Origin: Pseudobacteriovorax antillogorgiicola
GTDB lineage: Bacteria; Bdellovibrionota_B; Oligoflexia; Oligoflexales; Oligoflexaceae
Assembly: GCF_900177345.1 (NCBI RefSeq)
Contig: NZ_FWZT01000003.1
Coordinates: 310,001-374,000 of the forward strand
DNA: 64,000 nucleotides
Direction of reading: 5' to 3'
The translations under genes and the position numbers were made by a program. Shown here piece by piece: positions 1-9,930 of the stretch; positions within the stretch are counted from its first letter, which is position 1, and each line of letters starts with the position of its first letter. Below the pieces are notes generated by a model. The model saw nothing but the letters and a program-made list of their open reading frames with translations. It was not told where the DNA came from and made no database searches.

Positions 1-435
1 CGTCTTTCAGATGATATGTTTCAAGCGAACGCAGAGTCCACAGATGCTTACTCTATATGGATCAATGATTGACACCTCGTGTGCACGATTTGCTGATCGG
101 TATCTCATGTAGAATAATCGAGACACCATGTCAGATATGGTCATTAGTTTGGTCGCTCCGGTTTTCAGTGATTGTTTATGTTTCCACTGGCAACCAGGCA
201 TAACTATGGGGTGCTTCAGCCCCATTAAAGAGATCTGTAAAAAATCGCAACAATTTCGGCCTAGGGACCACAGAGTAGTCTAGAAACTCATCCTGGAGGC
301 GAAAAGAAGTAAACCTCGAAATAAGCCCCCGAAATGCCTTTTTGACTAGGCTAAAAAGAATGTATTTGACAAACCATGAAGAAAATTCTTATTGGTCTGT
401 CTAAGCTACAACCTCTGTACTCTGTGAGGAATCCC
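1..435. other. Left-edge non-coding stretch
   Basis: I found no convincing gene here. The reverse-strand open frame at the left edge has no recognisable domain or ribosome binding site. The stretch presumably holds the promoter of the giant lipoprotein gene, but I cannot assign promoter boxes with confidence. Confidence 0.4.
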
Positions 436-3400
436 ATGCCGAACTCGATGGCTCTTATCATGATCTTCCTGGCATCCTTTTCCATGCTTTCCTGCTCAAA
501 GTTAGGCAACGACTTCAACCAGCTAATGGAAACCTGCGGCTTACAAAACGAGCCGAGTTTCGATGACCATCGCTACTACAAGGTCTACAATGCCAATGGG
601 GGTCCTGTTGATCAAAAGCTACTTAAAGTCGAATTTCAATCTGCAAATAAGGATGTTGCTGATGAAGGTATTTCAAAGACCAATGAAGCTTGCTTAAAAG
701 TCCCGAAAGCACTGAATGGTACCGTAAAACTTCTATGGGAAGACGACGCCGCACAAGAAGGCTTGATATTTCAAATCGACGACGAGAAGCCCCACTACAG
801 TGAGATCAAACTGGAGAAGTTTTCAGGTAGTTTCAAAATCTGGGAGGGCTGCGGTAGCGGATTCAAGGTTCTAGGTAGGGGAGAACCATATGTCTTGAGA
901 ATCTCCAACCTAAACGAAAGCGGCGTTTCGGCTAGACTTCACGATGACCAAGACGGAATCAGTCAAGACTCCTTTTCTGATCGAGGATGCATTGGCATCG
1001 GATCGGAATCGAATGGTGTTGTGGTTATTGGCAACGCGACATTCAATAGAGGAGAAACGGTAGATCTCAACGTGCTAAATCAAGATTTGGATAGAATCGT
1101 AGACATCCAATTGCAGCCTATCGACAGACCCGAAGTCTTAAGAACCTGCGCCTACATTGCAAGCCCCGAACACCGAGTTTTCCTTCCTAAAGTCGAGGGG
1201 AAAGTCGCTACCGATATTCAATTTTCATTCTTTCGCGAAGATGGAATCGCTCATTGGGGAGAAACCACGGCTGGGGGGTGCATTATTGTAGAGGCCAATG
1301 ATATCGGGACTCTCACCGTACATAATTCTAGGAAGGACTTTGGCAAAACATCATCAATCAGTGGTGCAAACTCTGAAGAGATGTTGACGATTGATCTTCT
1401 CCCCATCAGTGATTTCGAATTGTGGACGACCTGCGGCATTGTGGAAAACTTCGCTGAGACTCCATCTACAAGCTACCTCATTGAAGACTATCGAAACTAT
1501 ACAGAAGCGACCCCGGCAGTATCCATTGGCTTTCAATCCAGTGACAGCTATCAAGACTTAGTCGTGTCAAGCAAGGGATGTGTCGCTCTCCCCAAGGAGC
1601 AACAGGGTAATCTAGTCATTAGCGACAGTAAGAGCTTTATCAATGTTTATCCTGTAGCTCCCTCCGCGGACAAATTGCTTATTATCAGATCAAGTGACAA
1701 CAAATCGATCTCTGATTTCTGTACGCAAGAAGGCCGTTGGAAGGTATCCCAAGGTCAATGTATTCCCTTCGATTTTATCGATTACTGTAAAAGTGATGCG
1801 AATGGTATTGAAATTGATCGCACTGTAAAGGCCCTACTAGATCAATCCAATTCTACCGACTGCAGTGAAGCCGATCAAAAGCTAAAAGCCAACACCAGCT
1901 TAGACCTCAGTGCTAAGAACCTGAAGAATATAGATCCCCTACTTAGCTTCAGCCAATTGACGAATTTGAATCTTAGTAATAACAGACTGTCAGACATCGC
2001 AATACTTGAGGAACTCGAAAAACTAGTTGATCTCGACCTTAGCCATAATCAGATTGCCACTTTGGCTCCACTTCAGAAACTGCCCAACATTAAGATTCTT
2101 CAAGTGGCAAACAACAACATTGCTGATCTAACCTCTATTAAAGACATGACCAGTCTCTTTTCGTTGGACTTAGCTAGCAATCAAGTGACAAACATCTCCG
2201 CTTTAGCGCCGCTTATCCCCTTGGAAATTTTAAAGATGGAAAGCAATCCACTAGGATCAGAAATCTCTCTTACAGAGGAGAATTGCCCTCTGTTTCCGGA
2301 GTCAAAAGGAGTGGCTGACTTCTGTCAAACTGCCGATAGACTGAAAACCAAGTGTGAAGACGAAAACAAGCATTGGTTAGCAGATGAGAGCCGTTGCATC
2401 TCATACGATGAACTTTATTGCAGCCGCGATGAAAATAGCAATTGGCTGGTGGATGAAGAGCGCTGCCAGATGCCTTTCGAAAAGCAATGTCTAAAGGAAG
2501 GCCACAGTTGGCATATTGAAAAGGGAGAATGCATGTTCCCTGAAAAGGTCTCATGCCTTACTGAGGGCGGTGAGTGGATTATTGAGGGAGATACAGGCCC
2601 CTTCTCATTCGGTTCTGAACCAACTCACCCAACCGATGGCCGTTGTAAAACGGCAGCTGAGCAGCAATGCATTGACGATAGCCTTGTCTGGTATGAAAAT
2701 GCCTGCTACACCCGCAAGCACCATAGCTGCATTTCCTTTGGAGGAGTCTGGAATCCCGAAAGATCTTACTGCACCACAGCAGAAACTCTTTGCAAGGAGC
2801 AGGGTAAGATATACGATGGTGGGTGTCAGCCACTGTCCATAACACATGTAGAAATCCAAGGAGACGAGATCTTTCTGGGAACTCAATCTCCATCTAAACT
2901 GGTAAAATTTTCCGTCGACACTGGTGAACTAACAAATTTTGTAGAGGTGAATGAGGCCATAGTCGCTATGGACTCAACGGACGAGCACATTTATCTTGCG
3001 TTTGATCGATCGGTATACCGCTATAACATTGAAACTCGACAAGGACGTCACCTCTTTAATACCTTGGAGAGCATCCGCAACCTCCAGGTCAACAGTGATT
3101 TTCTAATCATCTATTCGGATGGCTTACAAATATACCGGCACAATGGGCAGCTGGTCCGGAAAATGGATCGTCACGGGTCACCCATTTGGATGCACTATCA
3201 CGTTGTCAACAACGCACTCATTGAGAAATACAACGACGAGATAGAAATTTTTGGATTTGAGGATTCTGGCAAACCAGAGTTGAATCACTCTTTTAACATC
3301 GACAGAGGCCGAAGTGATGAAAGGGAGCTTTGGATCAATAGCGAAGGGACCATCGCCGCGACCCCGAATGGCAAGCTTTGGAGTCTGGATCATGAGATTG

Positions 3401-6400
3401 AAAACCCCTATCTAGGTAGCTTTGGCACAGCAATCTCTGATTTGGTATTTTTTGATACAAGATACATAACCAAGCTTGGTGACAGCCTCGCCCTTTATGG
3501 CGCAGACTTCGATCTCAAAGGCCGGTACGCTCCTGAAATACCAATTGAGAAACTAGTGAAGCATGGGGATCGCGCCTACGGATTTAAGGTGCTTACAGAT
3601 GATACACTCACATATGAGATGATCACCCCTGATAAGTTTACAGTTCAGGATGTCGAAAACCCAGATGATGGAGTAGAAAAGCCCGCTAGCTGGGATCGCA
3701 TTCTTTCCGACGATTTATCAGGGGTGATCTATTTCGCCAACTTCAGCGAATCCAAGATTTATCGTTGGTCATTGACCGCAGGCGACTGGCTGGAACCTCT
3801 ATTGCTCGCCGATAACCCCATCGATGTTAATCTTGTTAAGAATGGCAACGACGTGAGAATCGCCATTCTCAATTCTCTAGGACGGTTGCGATATATTGAT
3901 CTCAATGCAGAAGAGCCTAGAGAGAAGTACTGGTTCAACAATCGATGGGAAGGTAAAGATATCGTCCCATTAAAAGATGGTTTTTTCCTCCTTGTAAATG
4001 GCAGTGACTCATCCATGGTTTCCTGGGATGGTAGAATGATGAGTCTGAAGGCACTGGGGTATTTAAAAGCCGACAATTTATTTTTCAACCCCCATAGTGA
4101 CTATCTCTATGTCATCGACTATCGCGAATATGATTACTTCAAAGTTGACTTTGAAAGCTTCAAAATATCCGAAGATAGAAATTTTCCCAAGTTTCGTCAT
4201 ATAGCTGCAGCTACCAATCCCAGCAATCCTATGAGGATCATTTCTAGCAAGAATATCGTCCTAGAGTTGCAAACGAATGGAGAATCAAGAGAAATTGGCG
4301 ACCTGGGGACAGGAAGCCTAGAAAACATAGCCTGGAAACAGGATACCCTTGTAGCCTCTAGAAGGACCTCCTACCCCAACTCTGACATCTACCTATACGA
4401 CCAAAGCTTTGTTGGCGACGTGATTCAGAAAGACCAATCGCACCTCAAAAAAGCTCTTCTTATGGGGACTCATCTCGTCACTATTTTGGGGGATGGGGAT
4501 GCTCTTGAAGTCAAAGCGCAAGATCTCAGTCAGTTGGCAGATTCGGATCGTGATGGTGTTAAGGATTACCGGGACAATTGTGTTGACATTGCTAACCCGG
4601 AACAGGAGAACCTGGATGGAGATCTTATCGGCGATGCTTGCGATAACGACATTGACGGGGATGGACTTCCCAACCAATGGGAAGAAACCCACAGCCTTGA
4701 CCCAAGACGTATCGATGATGCCTATCTAGATAGTGATCAGGATGGGTTCAACAATCTAGTTGAATACCAACTGCAAACAAACCCCAAAGACGCAGAATCT
4801 ATACCGCAAAAGATCTCTTACTATTTCGAAGACTTTGATGGCAATACCGTACGCAGGTGGTATTCCCAAGACTCAGAAGAACAACTAGCCTGGGAAGTAG
4901 TGAAATGCGACAGACAAAGTGATTTTTGCCTGTCGCCAAAAGAGAAAACTGATCAAGTCAATGCAGACTTCGCTGTTTTCGAGCTCCCTCTCAATGTTGA
5001 AAGTGGCGTCTTGCGTTTCCAAGTCAGCAGGTATTTCGGTTCTGAAATATCGATAAATGGCGAGATCGTAGAGGCCATCGATGTAACAGATGGTGCTCAC
5101 GAAATTGACCTTAAGGAAGGCTTCAATCTAATCAAGTTTTCTTTTCCATTAAGCCACCACTCCAGAGACTTGATAAATAGCATCGTCTTCAAGTCCTATG
5201 ATTACAATGATGCACCCAATCCGACGGAGTTTTCCTATACCCCCACTCAGGTATTAGGAGAGGGTTCAACTGATGCTATTTTCCTCTACGATGAGGAGAG
5301 TCGTTCCATTTTTCATTGGTCTCAAAGCGAGAAACGCTACCTAGATTCCGTATCAATTAATAGTTCCCTGAGGTCTCTGAGCTATGAAAGTGTCGAGCAG
5401 AAAATATATATCCTCCATCAAACTGGTCGCGTCTCAACCATTGATATAGGTAATGATAAAGAAAAAACTAGCTTAGGCAGCTACCCCCAATTCAAAGATG
5501 GCAAGATTATCGCTGTGGCGCCAGGGACCTTTATCTTATCGGACGGCTCCGACGGAATTCTGGTCAAAGAAGGAATAGAGTCTCCCACAGTTCAAGAAGA
5601 TGCCTTCGACTTCAGGAGTTACCGTTGGGAATGGACTTTTCGAAATGACAGTCTCTATTCCTTTACAGGCCAAAAGATTCACCTACATCAGATCGATCTG
5701 GAAAACGGCCTGCTTTCGGAGCGAACACAGCTCTTTGATGATAGGGATCTGAAAGGATCACAATTCTTCTTCAATCACGACGCATCCAAGATTATTTCCG
5801 ATCAAGGTGTTATAGTCCATCGCGAGCCTCATATTTTGATTCCATTGAGTAATCAATTCCAAGAAGCCCTTTGGTTTCAGGGTATCCTATTCACGATACG
5901 AGAGATCAACCAAAGGAGCCAAATTCAAGTCTGGGATAAAAACAATATCTCCAGAGACACCTTCGATCTCTTTGGCACCCCCATCTCCCTTGTGTCCCGT
6001 GGCAATGAACTCATAGCTATCACTCAACAAGCAGGAGACATTGAGTTCAACACGATTGATCTTGGCAATCTCTCCGATGAAGATGGCGATGGCATCAATG
6101 ACTACAACGACAACTGTAGCCAGCAAGCAAACTCCAATCAAAGTGACTTCGATCAGGATGGAGTTGGTGATATCTGTGACGAAGATGATGATGGAGATCT
6201 TATTCCCGACACATGGGAAAGCAAGTATCAAATGAACCCATTTGATGCTCGTGATCGGAGTATCGATGCCGATGCTGATGGATTTACAAATCATGAAGAA
6301 TACTTACTCGGCACTGATCCTAGCGATTTGAATTCTGTACCTGCATGGGTAGAGACTAGCGAAGATCTTTTTAGAAATTCCAAGGGAACGAAAGTTCACA

Positions 6401-7608
6401 CTCCGGCTCAAGGAGAGTTCGGCTGGTCAGAAGTAGAATGCACTGAAGAAACTGATTTCATCTGTTTAAGTCCAGACGCTGGCTTCTCAAATCCCAGCAC
6501 ACTGACTCTCACTATAAATAGCGACCACGGTACCCTTAGCTTCCATGCGACTCACGGAAATGGCATTCTTGAAGTTCTGATCGACAATCAACCCTTTCCA
6601 ATAGACAGCTATAAAAGAACCTACATAGATTTAGAGCCCGGAATTCACGAAATTCGCTGGATCTATCGTCAAGATCCCACCAATGGCAGCAATCCCATCA
6701 AACCACTCTTGAAAAACATTCAGTTTACTAAGCTCAACGAAGCTAGGCTGATCGACCCTGAACACATCTTTACAAATAACGTGTCGACTCCTTCCGCAGA
6801 TGGCAAGTATATTGTTGCCGCCCAATATAGCATGCCCCTCCTCTACGTTTGGTCAATAGAAGAAGGAAGATTTATCAAGAAGATCCCCCTAACCTCTCCT
6901 GCTAGTAGCCTTGCCGTTGGTGCCAGAGCTAACGAGATATTGATTGGTTCCAAAAGCGGTCGCCTGACAAAACTGAATATCGATAACAATCAGGAAGAAG
7001 CGATCGACTTTATTCCTGGATACAAGAATCTCGACCGTATCATCAAAATCAATGACGAGGTTTTCTTGGCGATCAATGGCGTCGGTGCAGCAAGACTATA
7101 CTCTTACGATAACTACCGATCAGTGAAAAGCTTTGCGTGGAATGGTGAGTTTTTTGGCTGGCAACCAGCACTCAATCGAATCTACACCAAAGAGAGCGAA
7201 AGTGTATACTATAGGGAACTCGATCTCTCGGCGTCTAATTTTTCAGAGCCCAAGCTTTTCATAGAGAATCTCCGTAACAGCAATCGGGCAATACAGTTTT
7301 CCGGCGATGGAACCCTGTATTTCTATGACAATACTTTATTTGACATGGAACACAATCGTCTAGCCAGTATAGGATGGTGGAATGAGAACGTCTACGATGT
7401 CATCTGGTACAAGGGCTTGACTATCGGGGTCCATGACGATCCCTATTCCGGAGTTAAGTTAGAAATCTATGATGATAGTCACAAGTATGTTAAGACCATC
7501 GAATATGAGCAGAAAAGATTTGTTACCATGTACATCCATAATGGGTCCCTAAAACTTCTCCTGGAAGATCGAGAGGACAATTGGACATTAGAAGAGATAG
7601 ACGAATAG
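436..7608 (+). CDS. Giant mosaic surface lipoprotein (LRR, beta-propellers, TSP3 repeats)
   Basis: Function unknown; probably a surface-exposed or periplasmic lipid-anchored adhesion/binding protein. I prefer the ATG at 436 over 376: GAGGA lies 6 nt upstream, and it gives a compact signal peptide ending in the lipobox-like FSMLSC. Numbering from 376, the order is: four ~100-residue repeats, each opening with a C-G/C-A pair and closing with G-C-[IV] (about 50-450); leucine-rich repeats (about 505-630); a Cys-rich run of about seven short units with W and paired Cys (about 636-820); and a beta-propeller-like region (about 822-1380). Then a DxDxDG thrombospondin-type-3 calcium motif (about 1389-1436), a jelly-roll-like segment, a second propeller, a second TSP3 (about 1899-1949), a second jelly-roll-like segment and a third propeller to the end. 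The propeller and jelly-roll calls rest on repeat periodicity only. Confidence 0.85.
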   Translation: MPNSMALIMIFLASFSMLSCSKLGNDFNQLMETCGLQNEPSFDDHRYYKVYNANGGPVDQKLLKVEFQSANKDVADEGISKTNEACLKVPKALNGTVKLLWEDDAAQEGLIFQIDDEKPHYSEIKLEKFSGSFKIWEGCGSGFKVLGRGEPYVLRISNLNESGVSARLHDDQDGISQDSFSDRGCIGIGSESNGVVVIGNATFNRGETVDLNVLNQDLDRIVDIQLQPIDRPEVLRTCAYIASPEHRVFLPKVEGKVATDIQFSFFREDGIAHWGETTAGGCIIVEANDIGTLTVHNSRKDFGKTSSISGANSEEMLTIDLLPISDFELWTTCGIVENFAETPSTSYLIEDYRNYTEATPAVSIGFQSSDSYQDLVVSSKGCVALPKEQQGNLVISDSKSFINVYPVAPSADKLLIIRSSDNKSISDFCTQEGRWKVSQGQCIPFDFIDYCKSDANGIEIDRTVKALLDQSNSTDCSEADQKLKANTSLDLSAKNLKNIDPLLSFSQLTNLNLSNNRLSDIAILEELEKLVDLDLSHNQIATLAPLQKLPNIKILQVANNNIADLTSIKDMTSLFSLDLASNQVTNISALAPLIPLEILKMESNPLGSEISLTEENCPLFPESKGVADFCQTADRLKTKCEDENKHWLADESRCISYDELYCSRDENSNWLVDEERCQMPFEKQCLKEGHSWHIEKGECMFPEKVSCLTEGGEWIIEGDTGPFSFGSEPTHPTDGRCKTAAEQQCIDDSLVWYENACYTRKHHSCISFGGVWNPERSYCTTAETLCKEQGKIYDGGCQPLSITHVEIQGDEIFLGTQSPSKLVKFSVDTGELTNFVEVNEAIVAMDSTDEHIYLAFDRSVYRYNIETRQGRHLFNTLESIRNLQVNSDFLIIYSDGLQIYRHNGQLVRKMDRHGSPIWMHYHVVNNALIEKYNDEIEIFGFEDSGKPELNHSFNIDRGRSDERELWINSEGTIAATPNGKLWSLDHEIENPYLGSFGTAISDLVFFDTRYITKLGDSLALYGADFDLKGRYAPEIPIEKLVKHGDRAYGFKVLTDDTLTYEMITPDKFTVQDVENPDDGVEKPASWDRILSDDLSGVIYFANFSESKIYRWSLTAGDWLEPLLLADNPIDVNLVKNGNDVRIAILNSLGRLRYIDLNAEEPREKYWFNNRWEGKDIVPLKDGFFLLVNGSDSSMVSWDGRMMSLKALGYLKADNLFFNPHSDYLYVIDYREYDYFKVDFESFKISEDRNFPKFRHIAAATNPSNPMRIISSKNIVLELQTNGESREIGDLGTGSLENIAWKQDTLVASRRTSYPNSDIYLYDQSFVGDVIQKDQSHLKKALLMGTHLVTILGDGDALEVKAQDLSQLADSDRDGVKDYRDNCVDIANPEQENLDGDLIGDACDNDIDGDGLPNQWEETHSLDPRRIDDAYLDSDQDGFNNLVEYQLQTNPKDAESIPQKISYYFEDFDGNTVRRWYSQDSEEQLAWEVVKCDRQSDFCLSPKEKTDQVNADFAVFELPLNVESGVLRFQVSRYFGSEISINGEIVEAIDVTDGAHEIDLKEGFNLIKFSFPLSHHSRDLINSIVFKSYDYNDAPNPTEFSYTPTQVLGEGSTDAIFLYDEESRSIFHWSQSEKRYLDSVSINSSLRSLSYESVEQKIYILHQTGRVSTIDIGNDKEKTSLGSYPQFKDGKIIAVAPGTFILSDGSDGILVKEGIESPTVQEDAFDFRSYRWEWTFRNDSLYSFTGQKIHLHQIDLENGLLSERTQLFDDRDLKGSQFFFNHDASKIISDQGVIVHREPHILIPLSNQFQEALWFQGILFTIREINQRSQIQVWDKNNISRDTFDLFGTPISLVSRGNELIAITQQAGDIEFNTIDLGNLSDEDGDGINDYNDNCSQQANSNQSDFDQDGVGDICDEDDDGDLIPDTWESKYQMNPFDARDRSIDADADGFTNHEEYLLGTDPSDLNSVPAWVETSEDLFRNSKGTKVHTPAQGEFGWSEVECTEETDFICLSPDAGFSNPSTLTLTINSDHGTLSFHATHGNGILEVLIDNQPFPIDSYKRTYIDLEPGIHEIRWIYRQDPTNGSNPIKPLLKNIQFTKLNEARLIDPEHIFTNNVSTPSADGKYIVAAQYSMPLLYVWSIEEGRFIKKIPLTSPASSLAVGARANEILIGSKSGRLTKLNIDNNQEEAIDFIPGYKNLDRIIKINDEVFLAINGVGAARLYSYDNYRSVKSFAWNGEFFGWQPALNRIYTKESESVYYRELDLSASNFSEPKLFIENLRNSNRAIQFSGDGTLYFYDNTLFDMEHNRLASIGWWNENVYDVIWYKGLTIGVHDDPYSGVKLEIYDDSHKYVKTIEYEQKRFVTMYIHNGSLKLLLEDREDNWTLEEIDE

Positions 7609-7925
7609 ATGTTTATTTCAATGGCTACGCGCAAAGTGGCATAAACTTTAAAGAATCGAAGCCAAGACCCTCGCTCACCCCCGAGCGGGGCAAAAACGCT
7701 CTAAGCGCCACACTTTTTGCTACTTCGAGAAAAATTATTTGCATACAAACAGAGACAGGCTTAAAAGGGAACGTACTTTGCATTTGCTAAGACTCTAAGC
7801 CTCTGTGGATCTATTATCTAGTGAATTGGATCGACAGTCTTCGATGTCAATGTTTAATGATGGGATTCATGTCGCGCTGACAGTTGCCATAATATCGGCT
7901 TGTCTAACGGTGTGTAGGAGATGTT
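7609..7925. other. Intergenic region, 317 bp
   Basis: No gene is supported here. A short imperfect GC-rich inverted repeat near 7668-7690 (GCTC/GAGC around a C-run) may end the giant lipoprotein transcript, but it has no clear T-tract. Confidence 0.3.
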
Positions 7926-8825
7926 ATGGAATTTATATTAAACCCGATGAAAGTAATTAGAAAGTACCAATCACAAACCTTTAATATTATCTACTTTGTT
8001 AGTAAGGGCAAAATACGTTCATTTACTGCAAGTGGTAGCTTTCTAGTATTATCAGTCATAGCCTTAGTTTTGTCCATTCTTTGGCTATTAAGCAGCAGCC
8101 TTATTATCACGTCTTTGCATAGCAAAGTTGGAGAACTCCAAGACGATTTACAGTATAGCCGAGAAACACTATTCAACCTACAAGCCCGCTACGAGCACGT
8201 ATTCGATCGTTCATACCAGCGGCAATCCATCGATAAAACTGAACCAGAGTTACCTGCTACCCTAGAAGGCCTATTAAGTGCGATTCCCGATACGGGCCCT
8301 CGCACGAACCATGGTCCCCAGGATAACGCTGACCCAAATACCGACTTGATAGAGCCCAGCAACCCAATGAAACCTGCAGGCCAAAAGGCAAGTGAACCAG
8401 CAGTAGCTTCAAACCAAGCTAAGTTGCAAAAAAAACCTGCACGAGAGTCACTAGTAAAATTACAAGCAAATCTGTCAAGCACCGACTCTCTAAAAGTCAG
8501 CTATCGGGTGATCAACCAATCGCCCCCCAAAGTGCAGCGAGGCTTCGTTGGGATGGTCTCAAGTTGGGTCAATGCTGAAGGAGTATCGCAGTATTTATCA
8601 TATCCTCCCCAAATCGACATCCATCACGAAGGAAACAGCCTGCTACCCAAGCACCCCGCGAAAGGATTAAGTTTTAAGATTCGACGCTTTAAGAAAGATA
8701 TGATTGAGATACCTACCGAGGCCATAAAGGGCCTTACTTTAAAGCAGGTGATGATTTACTTGGCTGATACCAAGGGGCAGATTCTCCACATGATCCCCTT
8801 AAATCCAAAGACAATAAGCCATTAG
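7926..8825 (+). CDS. Single-pass membrane protein with coiled coil, unknown function
   Basis: Not recognised as a known family. The 299-aa product has a short cytoplasmic N-terminus, one strong transmembrane helix at about residues 36-62 (rich in L, I, V, S), a predicted coiled coil just after it (about 65-95), a Pro/Ala/Asn-rich linker (about 110-170) and a C-terminal beta-rich domain (about 178-299). This layout recalls inner-membrane periplasmic proteins such as the N-terminal part of M23-type proteins, but no peptidase motif (HxxxD, HxH) is present. AGGAG sits 5 nt before the chosen ATG; an ATG at 7921 would be too close to it. It stands alone after the giant lipoprotein. Confidence 0.7.
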   Translation: MEFILNPMKVIRKYQSQTFNIIYFVSKGKIRSFTASGSFLVLSVIALVLSILWLLSSSLIITSLHSKVGELQDDLQYSRETLFNLQARYEHVFDRSYQRQSIDKTEPELPATLEGLLSAIPDTGPRTNHGPQDNADPNTDLIEPSNPMKPAGQKASEPAVASNQAKLQKKPARESLVKLQANLSSTDSLKVSYRVINQSPPKVQRGFVGMVSSWVNAEGVSQYLSYPPQIDIHHEGNSLLPKHPAKGLSFKIRRFKKDMIEIPTEAIKGLTLKQVMIYLADTKGQILHMIPLNPKTISH

Positions 8826-8976
8826 AGCAGCCCTCATTGATCCCTACAGGGAGTGTAGGCTAGATCAGTCAGCGTAGGGCGAAATCAATACAAAACTAGA
8901 ACATTATCTTGGTACAAATGTTGCTGAAAGAATAACGACGTTTATCTAACGAACAGATGAGGAGAGCGCAAGAAAC

Positions 8977-9306
8977 ATGATCGCTGCGATTTTAAAAAAA
9001 CGCGGTGCAGATGTGATCTCAGTGTCGTCAGTGAAGGAGGCTTTCGAAGCCTTTTCCCATGGCAAATTCGATATTCTCATCAGTGATATTGCCATGCCTG
9101 GGGCGACCGGCTATGATCTCATCAAGGATATTCGTAATCTACCGAAGTCAAAAGGCAGTGACATTCCAGCCATCGCGCTAACCGCTTATGCCAGTGTTCA
9201 AGATCGGCAGGAGGCTCTAGCTGCCGGTTTCAACAATCACATTGCCAAACCCATTGAACCAAACGACCTTATACTATGCATCATCAAAGAGCTCGAACTT
9301 GTGTAA
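8977..9306 (+). CDS. Truncated response-regulator receiver domain
   Basis: The 109 aa match a receiver (REC) domain from alpha-1 onward: phosphoacceptor Asp in LISDIAMPG, the conserved T/A in ALTAYA, and the KP motif in HIAKPIEP. Strand beta-1 is absent from this start. Reading upstream in the same frame gives T-F-I-stop-R-T-D-E-E-S-A-R-N before the ATG, which looks like the missing beta-1 and acidic pocket interrupted by a TAA at 8947-8949. It most resembles the C-terminal receiver of the hybrid phytochrome kinase next door, so it may be the tail of a decayed hybrid kinase. GGAGAG precedes the ATG by about 10 nt, so a short protein could still be made, but folding without beta-1 is doubtful. 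Confidence 0.6.
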   Translation: MIAAILKKRGADVISVSSVKEAFEAFSHGKFDILISDIAMPGATGYDLIKDIRNLPKSKGSDIPAIALTAYASVQDRQEALAAGFNNHIAKPIEPNDLILCIIKELELV

Positions 9307-9314
9307 AAGTCCGT

Positions 9315-9884
9315 TCACCCGTCCTCCACCAGATATTCTTTCGCGGAACTAAAACACTGCTTTGCATGATAGATAGCCAGCTCTATCTCTGAGGGAGTCA
9401 ACTGCCATCCATTGATGAAAACAGAAGCCTCTTGCCACCAGCCACTCAGTCTCGCTGGGGATTGGGTCAAGGGTGGTACAAAGCCTGGATACAGTCTTTT
9501 GAAAAGCCTTGTGGTCATCTGAAGGCCTTTTAAACTACCTTCACTAACATAAACTAAGGCCACGATTCCCGGCCTGCTCACATGGGGCTGGAGCACCAAA
9601 TGGCTTGGCGCTGCTTCATGTTCCAAAAGCCAATCCACCCTAGCAGCAATATCGTAGCTCGATCCCTTCAAAAAAGCCTGGCAGTATTGATTCAAGAATT
9701 CATAATTGCTCTTAAGCCAAGAGGCTTGCCGATTGGAGAATCCAATCAATTCAGCTTCGTTGGCTTCACCTTTCATCAACTTAACGATGAATGGGTGGCG
9801 ATCAACCTTATCATGGTCGTATCGCGTTTTTTCCCGTAGCAATGTCAAGGTACTTTTATCCAACTGCTCGTCAATAAGTCCCAC
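9315..9884 (-). CDS. bphO: Biliverdin-producing heme oxygenase (BphO type)
   Basis: Cleaves heme to biliverdin, the chromophore of bacteriophytochromes. The 189-aa protein is all-helical in pattern and opens with LREKTRYDHDKVD, the heme oxygenase signature, with the likely proximal heme ligand His24. A Gly-containing distal-helix segment (VSEGSLKGLQ) follows in mid-protein, as expected. Length is normal for bacterial heme oxygenases. The start is GTG with AAGGA about 7 nt upstream. It lies 46 bp downstream of the phytochrome kinase on the same strand, the usual bphP-bphO arrangement, so its main job here is probably to supply chromophore. An iron-acquisition role is less likely because no heme uptake gene adjoins it. 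Confidence 0.9.
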   Translation of the reverse strand: MGLIDEQLDKSTLTLLREKTRYDHDKVDRHPFIVKLMKGEANEAELIGFSNRQASWLKSNYEFLNQYCQAFLKGSSYDIAARVDWLLEHEAAPSHLVLQPHVSRPGIVALVYVSEGSLKGLQMTTRLFKRLYPGFVPPLTQSPARLSGWWQEASVFINGWQLTPSEIELAIYHAKQCFSSAKEYLVEDG

Positions 9885-9930
9885 AAGTATTCCTTTTAAA
9901 ATCAGCCGCTACAGAGGCAACTCCTCATGG

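Noticed and set aside
7-225. Reverse-strand open frame at the left edge
   Set aside because: No domain, no ribosome binding site, biased composition; likely chance.
2516-2842. Cys-rich overlapping frame inside the giant lipoprotein gene
   Set aside because: It lies in another frame of a strong coding gene and mirrors that gene's Cys-rich repeats.
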